Under the pieces are notes generated by a model that saw nothing but the letters and a program-made list of their open reading frames with translations, was not told the DNA's origin and did not search any database. Shown here piece after piece: positions 60,613-64,000 of a stretch of 64,000 nt of DNA. Where the stretch lies: assembly GCF_900099805.1 (NCBI RefSeq), contig NZ_FNDR01000002.1, positions 434,001 to 498,000 on the forward strand, read 5' to 3'. The DNA is from Variovorax sp. OV700 (lineage in GTDB: Bacteria > Pseudomonadota > Gammaproteobacteria > Burkholderiales > Burkholderiaceae_C). How positions within the stretch are numbered: position 1 is the stretch's first letter; every line of letters begins with the position of its first letter. Position numbers and translations under genes: made by a program.

Positions 60613-60651
60613 TTGGACATGGTCTAATGTATACGTATACTGAACGTATAC
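60613..60651. promoter_or_regulatory. divergent promoter with three GTATAC repeats
   Basis: TTGGAC (60613-60618) and TATACT (60636-60641), 17 bases apart, form a promoter for the DapA-family gene. GTATAC occurs at 60629-60634, 60635-60640 and 60646-60651, covering its -10. The first two copies make a 12-base palindrome, and the second and third an inverted pair with spacer TGAAC. A minus-strand -35/-10 can also be drawn here. A GntR-type repressor site is inferred. Confidence 0.6.
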
Positions 60652-60689
60652 AAATACTTCGTCGCCCCAATTTTTCAACAAGGACTGGA

Positions 60690-61586
60690 ATGACAGCGTT
60701 CCGAGGCACCTATACGGTGCTCATCACCCCCATGACCGCCGACGGAAAGCAGGTGGACGTTCCGGCCCTGAAGAGGCTCGTCAACTGGCAGATCGAAGAG
60801 GGGATCCACGGGCTGATTCCCCTGGGCAGCACTGGCGAATTCCTGTCGTTGACGGCCGAGGAGCGGCAGCTGGTGATCGAGATCTGTGTGCAGACGGCAG
60901 CAAAACGCGTGCCCGTGCTGATCGGCACCGGCGCCGAGTGGACCGACGAGTGCGTGCGGCTGAGCCGCGAGGCGGAGAGCATGGGCGCCGACGGCGTCAT
61001 GATCATTCCGCCGTTCTACAGCACGCCCACCGACGACGAACTGTTCGCGCACTACCGCAAGGTTGGCGAGGCGATCGGCGTGCCGATCATGGTTTACAAC
61101 AACCCGGCCACGGCGAACGTCGATCTCAAGCCGGAACTGGTGGCGCGGCTCTCGCGCATCGACAACTGCAGGTACATCAAGGAATCGACGCTCGAGGTGA
61201 CGCGCGTGCGCGACATCATCGAGCTGTGCGGCGACCGCATGACGGTGTTCGCGGGCATCCTGGGCTACGAGTCGTTCTGGCTGGGCGCGCAGGGCTGGGT
61301 CGCGGTCTGCTCGAACCTGATTCCGAAGATGTCGGCGCGGCTGTTCGAGCTGGTCGCCGACGAGCAGGACATGCCCGCGGCCCTCGCCCTCTACAAGGAA
61401 ATGCTGCCAATCGTGCGCTGGGTCGGCGGCCATCGCTATGTCGCGGCCTCCAAGCACGGACTCGGAATGATGGGCCTGCCGGTCGGCCAGCCGCGCGCGC
61501 CGCGCCTGCCGCTGCCCGAAGCCGACGCCATCGACCTGCGGCGCGAGCTCGACCGCCTCGGCCTGCTCGGTTCGATCAAGGCCTGA
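60690..61586 (+). CDS. dihydrodipicolinate synthase-family enzyme (DapA/LhpC-like)
   Basis: A 298-residue class I lyase of the DapA/NAL superfamily. GLIPLGSTGEF carries the carboxylate-binding loop, the catalytic Tyr is in VYNNPATANV, and the Schiff-base Lys is in YIKEST. Members include dihydrodipicolinate synthase, aldolases and the pyrroline-hydroxycarboxylate deaminase LhpC of hydroxyproline degradation. It diverges from the fused dehydrogenase gene, whose relatives oxidise D-hydroxyproline, and it precedes an amino-acid transporter. A catabolic rather than lysine-biosynthetic role is therefore likely. ATG 60690 follows AAGGAC. Confidence 0.88.
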   Translation: MTAFRGTYTVLITPMTADGKQVDVPALKRLVNWQIEEGIHGLIPLGSTGEFLSLTAEERQLVIEICVQTAAKRVPVLIGTGAEWTDECVRLSREAESMGADGVMIIPPFYSTPTDDELFAHYRKVGEAIGVPIMVYNNPATANVDLKPELVARLSRIDNCRYIKESTLEVTRVRDIIELCGDRMTVFAGILGYESFWLGAQGWVAVCSNLIPKMSARLFELVADEQDMPAALALYKEMLPIVRWVGGHRYVAASKHGLGMMGLPVGQPRAPRLPLPEADAIDLRRELDRLGLLGSIKA

Positions 61587-61649
61587 GCGCCCGTCCTTTC
61601 CTTCAATCCCCCATCTCGCGCCTCGCTCCATCTCCACCAGGAAATCACC

Positions 61650-62480
61650 ATGAAACTGCTTCCCGCTCTCACGTCGGCCACGGTTCTTTTCATCCTCGGC
61701 ATGGGCATCGCGAACGCCCAGGCCTGCAAGTCGCCAGTGCCCGACTCGGCGCTGATCAAGAAGGGCACCCTGATCATGTCGGTCAATCCGACCTTGCCGC
61801 CGATGCAGTTCGTCGACCAGACCGGCGCCCTCAAGGGCATGCGGGTGGAACTCGGCGAAGCGATTGCCAAGCGCCTGTGCCTGACGCCCGAATATGTGCG
61901 CATCGAGTTCTCAGCCATGATTCCCGGCCTGCAGGCGGGCCGCTGGGATGTGATCAACACCGGCATCTTCTACACCGACGAGCGTGCCAAGTTGATGCAG
62001 ATGCTGCCTTACGAGGACCAGGCGATCAGCATCAGCACCGCGCGCGGCAACCCCCTCAAGATCAGCAAGCCAGAGGACCTGTCGGGCAAGAGCATCGGCG
62101 TCGAGCTCGGCGGATTCGAGGAGCGCAAGGCGCGCGAGCTCGACAAGCAGCTGACCGACAAGGGCATGAAGGGCATGACCATCCGGACCTTCGAAAACTT
62201 CGCGATGGCCTTCCAGGCGCTGCGCGCGGGGCAGGTGGAGGTGGCGCTGTCGATCGACTCCACCGGTGCCGAGTACCAGAAGCGCGGCGATTTCGATCGT
62301 GTGCTGAGCGGCCTGTTCCCGACCCCGGTGGCGCTGGCCGCGAAAAACAAGGACCTGTCGGTTGCGATGGCCAAGGCGCTCAACGACATGAAGGCCGACG
62401 GCAGCTTCCAGAAGCTGTTCGACCAATACGGCGTCAAGGCGATCGACGGTGCCGTCGTCGTCAAGGGCCCCGCCAGCTGA
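61650..62480 (+). CDS. amino-acid ABC transporter substrate-binding protein (family 3)
   Basis: A 276-residue periplasmic receptor with a leader ending GIANAQA. The mature start SALIKKGTLIMSVNPTLPPMQF and the LKGMRVELGEAIAKRL segment are typical of SBP family 3, which bind polar amino acids, opines or their derivatives. The YTDERAKLMQMLPY and DLSGKSIGVELGG strands follow the usual hinge. The permease gene follows within 40 bases. The preceding DapA-family gene is 63 bases away, so one operon is likely. Confidence 0.9.
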   Translation: MKLLPALTSATVLFILGMGIANAQACKSPVPDSALIKKGTLIMSVNPTLPPMQFVDQTGALKGMRVELGEAIAKRLCLTPEYVRIEFSAMIPGLQAGRWDVINTGIFYTDERAKLMQMLPYEDQAISISTARGNPLKISKPEDLSGKSIGVELGGFEERKARELDKQLTDKGMKGMTIRTFENFAMAFQALRAGQVEVALSIDSTGAEYQKRGDFDRVLSGLFPTPVALAAKNKDLSVAMAKALNDMKADGSFQKLFDQYGVKAIDGAVVVKGPAS

Positions 62481-62518
62481 GCGCACCGCACCACCACTGA
62501 GTTCGAGAGGGAAAGTCC

Positions 62519-63247
62519 ATGGGACAAGGCTGGAGCTGGTCGGGGTTTGCCGACTACCTGTTCAATCCGTACATCCTGAACGGCGCGCTCACCACGCTCT
62601 GGCTCACCCTCGCGTCGATCGCGGGCGGCCTGGTCGTTGGATGTGCGCTGGCCCTGGCCCGCCTGTCGCGCCACCGCTGGCTGGTGGCACCGGCGCATTT
62701 CTACATCTGGGTCTTCCGCGGCACGCCGCTCCTGGTGCAGTTGATCATCATCTTTACCGGGCTGCCGCAGCTCGGGCTCAAGATGTCGGTGATCGAGTCG
62801 GCGCTGCTCGGGCTGATCCTCAACGAGGCCGCCTACCTCGCGGAGGTGGTGCGCGGCGGCATCCAGTCGGTGCCGGTGGGCCAGACCAACGCGGCGCGCG
62901 CCATGGGCTTCAGCAGTGCGCAGAGCATGCGCTACATCGTGATGCCGCAGGCGATGCGGCTGATCATCCCGACGCTTGGCAACAGCATCAACGGACTGCT
63001 CAAGACCACCTCGATCACCTCGGTGATCTCGATGGAAGAACTGCTGCGCCGCACGCAGGTGCTGATCCAGGAGAAATTCATGGTGCTCGAGCTGTTCATC
63101 GTCGCCGCCATCTACTACCTGCTGATGACCACGGCGTGGGATTTCATCCAGCGCCGCATCGAGCGCCACTACGGCCGCGCCTACCGCAACGGCACGACCA
63201 CCGCCGACGCGCCGGTGGTGGCCGATGCCGTGCTCGAACAACGTTGA
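62519..63247 (+). CDS. amino-acid ABC transporter permease
   Basis: A 242-residue inner-membrane permease of the HisMQ/GlnP family with about five helices. The opening GALTTLWLTLASIAGGLVVG and VFRGTPLLVQL are typical, and the EAA loop reads EVVRGGIQSVPVGQTNAARAMG. Only one permease gene is present, so it may act as a homodimer. The ATPase gene is not in the window and may follow the truncated hydantoinase gene. It imports the ligand bound by the preceding receptor. Confidence 0.92.
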   Translation: MGQGWSWSGFADYLFNPYILNGALTTLWLTLASIAGGLVVGCALALARLSRHRWLVAPAHFYIWVFRGTPLLVQLIIIFTGLPQLGLKMSVIESALLGLILNEAAYLAEVVRGGIQSVPVGQTNAARAMGFSSAQSMRYIVMPQAMRLIIPTLGNSINGLLKTTSITSVISMEELLRRTQVLIQEKFMVLELFIVAAIYYLLMTTAWDFIQRRIERHYGRAYRNGTTTADAPVVADAVLEQR

Positions 63248-63260
63248 CCGGGACCCGACG

Positions 63261-64000
63261 ATGAGCTCCTACGACCTGATTCTTCGCAATGCCGACATCG
63301 CCACCGTGGGCGACCGCTACCGCGCCGACATCGGTGTGCGCGACGGGCGCATCAGCGCCATCGCCCATCGACTGGACGGCAGTGCCGCGCGAGAGATCGA
63401 CGCGGCCGGCCGGCTGGTGACGCCCGGCGGCGTCGACGGCCACTGCCACTTCGACCAGCCGACCGGCGACGGCTCGCGCTTCTCGGACGACTTCTTCACC
63501 GGCACGCGCTCGGCGGCCTGCGGCGGCACCACCACGGTACTGCCGTTCGCCGCGCAGCAGAAGGGGCGCAGCATGCAGGAAGCTGTCGACGACTATCACC
63601 GGCGCGCCGATGGCAAGGCGGTGATCGACTATGCGTTTCATCTGATCGTCGCGGACGCGACCAAGGACGTGACACAGCGCGAGCTGCCGGCATTGATCGA
63701 GAAGGGCTACACCTCGTTCAAGATCTACATGACCTACGACGATCTGAAGCTCGACGACCGGCAGATCATCGAGGTGCTCGCGGTGGCGCGCAGGCACGGC
63801 GCGATGACCATGATCCATGCCGAGAACAGCGACTGCATCGCCTGGCTCACCGAGCAGTTGCTCGATGCCGGGCTGACGGCGCCGCGCTATCACGGGAGCT
63901 CGCGGCCGATGGCGGTGGAGCGCGAAGCCACGCACCGCGCGATTGCGCTGGCCGAGCTGATCGATACACCGATCCTGATCGTCCACGTCTCGGGCCGCGA
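63261..64000 (+). CDS. dihydropyrimidinase/hydantoinase (3' end outside the window)
   Basis: The first 246 residues of a cyclic amidohydrolase; the frame is open at the window end, so the full length (normally about 460-480) is not seen. The opening DLILRNADIATVG, the metal-binding HCH in GVDGHCHFDQP, and the Lys of SFKIYMTY (carboxylated in the family) are present. The His of MIHAENSD is the third set. D-hydantoinases open 5-substituted hydantoins or dihydropyrimidines to N-carbamoyl products. With the M20 amidohydrolase and dehydrogenase of the other arm, a hydantoin-to-amino-acid route can be drawn. Confidence 0.9.
   Translation, partial: MSSYDLILRNADIATVGDRYRADIGVRDGRISAIAHRLDGSAAREIDAAGRLVTPGGVDGHCHFDQPTGDGSRFSDDFFTGTRSAACGGTTTVLPFAAQQKGRSMQEAVDDYHRRADGKAVIDYAFHLIVADATKDVTQRELPALIEKGYTSFKIYMTYDDLKLDDRQIIEVLAVARRHGAMTMIHAENSDCIAWLTEQLLDAGLTAPRYHGSSRPMAVEREATHRAIALAELIDTPILIVHVSGR

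Noticed and set aside
57583..60709. Very long open frames on both strands overlapping the fused dehydrogenase gene
   Set aside because: They read as Arg/Ala/Gly/His-rich chains with no domains and shadow a gene with clear motifs.
1..64000. tRNA, rRNA, CRISPR, integrase, transposase or attachment sites
   Set aside because: None could be recognised on either strand by eye. A covariance-model search would be needed to exclude small RNAs.

Overview
The window looks like chromosomal DNA of a Burkholderiales soil bacterium, most likely Comamonadaceae and close to Variovorax. The reasons are the high GC content, the number of Bug/TctC-type solute receptors, the unlinked tctBA pair, the 4,5-cleavage genes ligJ and ligK, and the many LysR regulators. 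That placement is inferred from gene content; no rRNA is present. I recognise no tRNA, rRNA, CRISPR array, insertion sequence or phage gene.

Region 1 (1-23.2 kb) is a large catabolic locus. An AraC regulator precedes a short operon for a nitroreductase-like flavoprotein, an acyl-CoA synthetase and a MaoC hydratase. A LysR gene (minus strand) then diverges from a run of about 21 plus-strand genes. In order these are a branched-chain-type ABC receptor, a cytochrome P450, an alpha/beta hydrolase, rubredoxin, a 7Fe ferredoxin, ferredoxin-NADP reductase, an SDR, an exported RidA-like protein, an FAD monooxygenase and livHMGF. They are followed by an extradiol-type (VOC) dioxygenase, a second RidA, an RraA-type aldolase, a cupin, an aldehyde dehydrogenase, an FAH-family hydrolase, a flavodoxin-like quinone reductase and a Bug receptor. 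Gaps are short and many starts overlap the preceding stop. The set reads as uptake, hydroxylation, ring cleavage, semialdehyde oxidation, deamination, hydrolysis and aldol cleavage of an unidentified, possibly nitrogen-bearing, ring compound.

Region 2 (23.2-36.8 kb) starts with minus-strand genes: an orphan receptor, GNAT, nucleotidyltransferase, methyltransferase and SnoaL-like genes. Next, a LysR regulator with two winged helix-turn-helix domains diverges from ligJ-ligK-Bug receptor-ModA-like gene. A tannase/feruloyl-esterase lipoprotein with a palindromic promoter follows; it could supply gallate or protocatechuate precursors. A diguanylate cyclase and a BrkB/YihY membrane protein close the region.

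Region 3 (36.8-42.7 kb) is patchy accessory DNA. It holds a 39-residue membrane peptide, a secreted His-rich protein, an RTX-repeat scrap joined to a hypothetical protein, a two-gene PgaC/PgaA-like polysaccharide unit, and a decayed stretch with a truncated rhodanese.

Region 4 (42.7-56.4 kb) has tctBA, a DAHP synthase, a conserved unknown protein and an orphan 7TMR-DISM histidine kinase. It also has a minus-strand chaperone/barrel surface-fibre locus (49.6-54.9 kb), an ECF sigma factor with a DUF2892 partner, and a DUF454 protein.

Region 5 (56.4-64 kb) is a divergent amino-acid or hydantoin locus. One arm encodes an M20 amidohydrolase and a 982-residue dehydrogenase in which HcnA-, HcnB- and HcnC-like modules are fused. 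The other encodes a DapA-family enzyme, an amino-acid ABC receptor and permease, and a hydantoinase cut by the window end. Three GTATAC repeats lie on the promoter between the arms.
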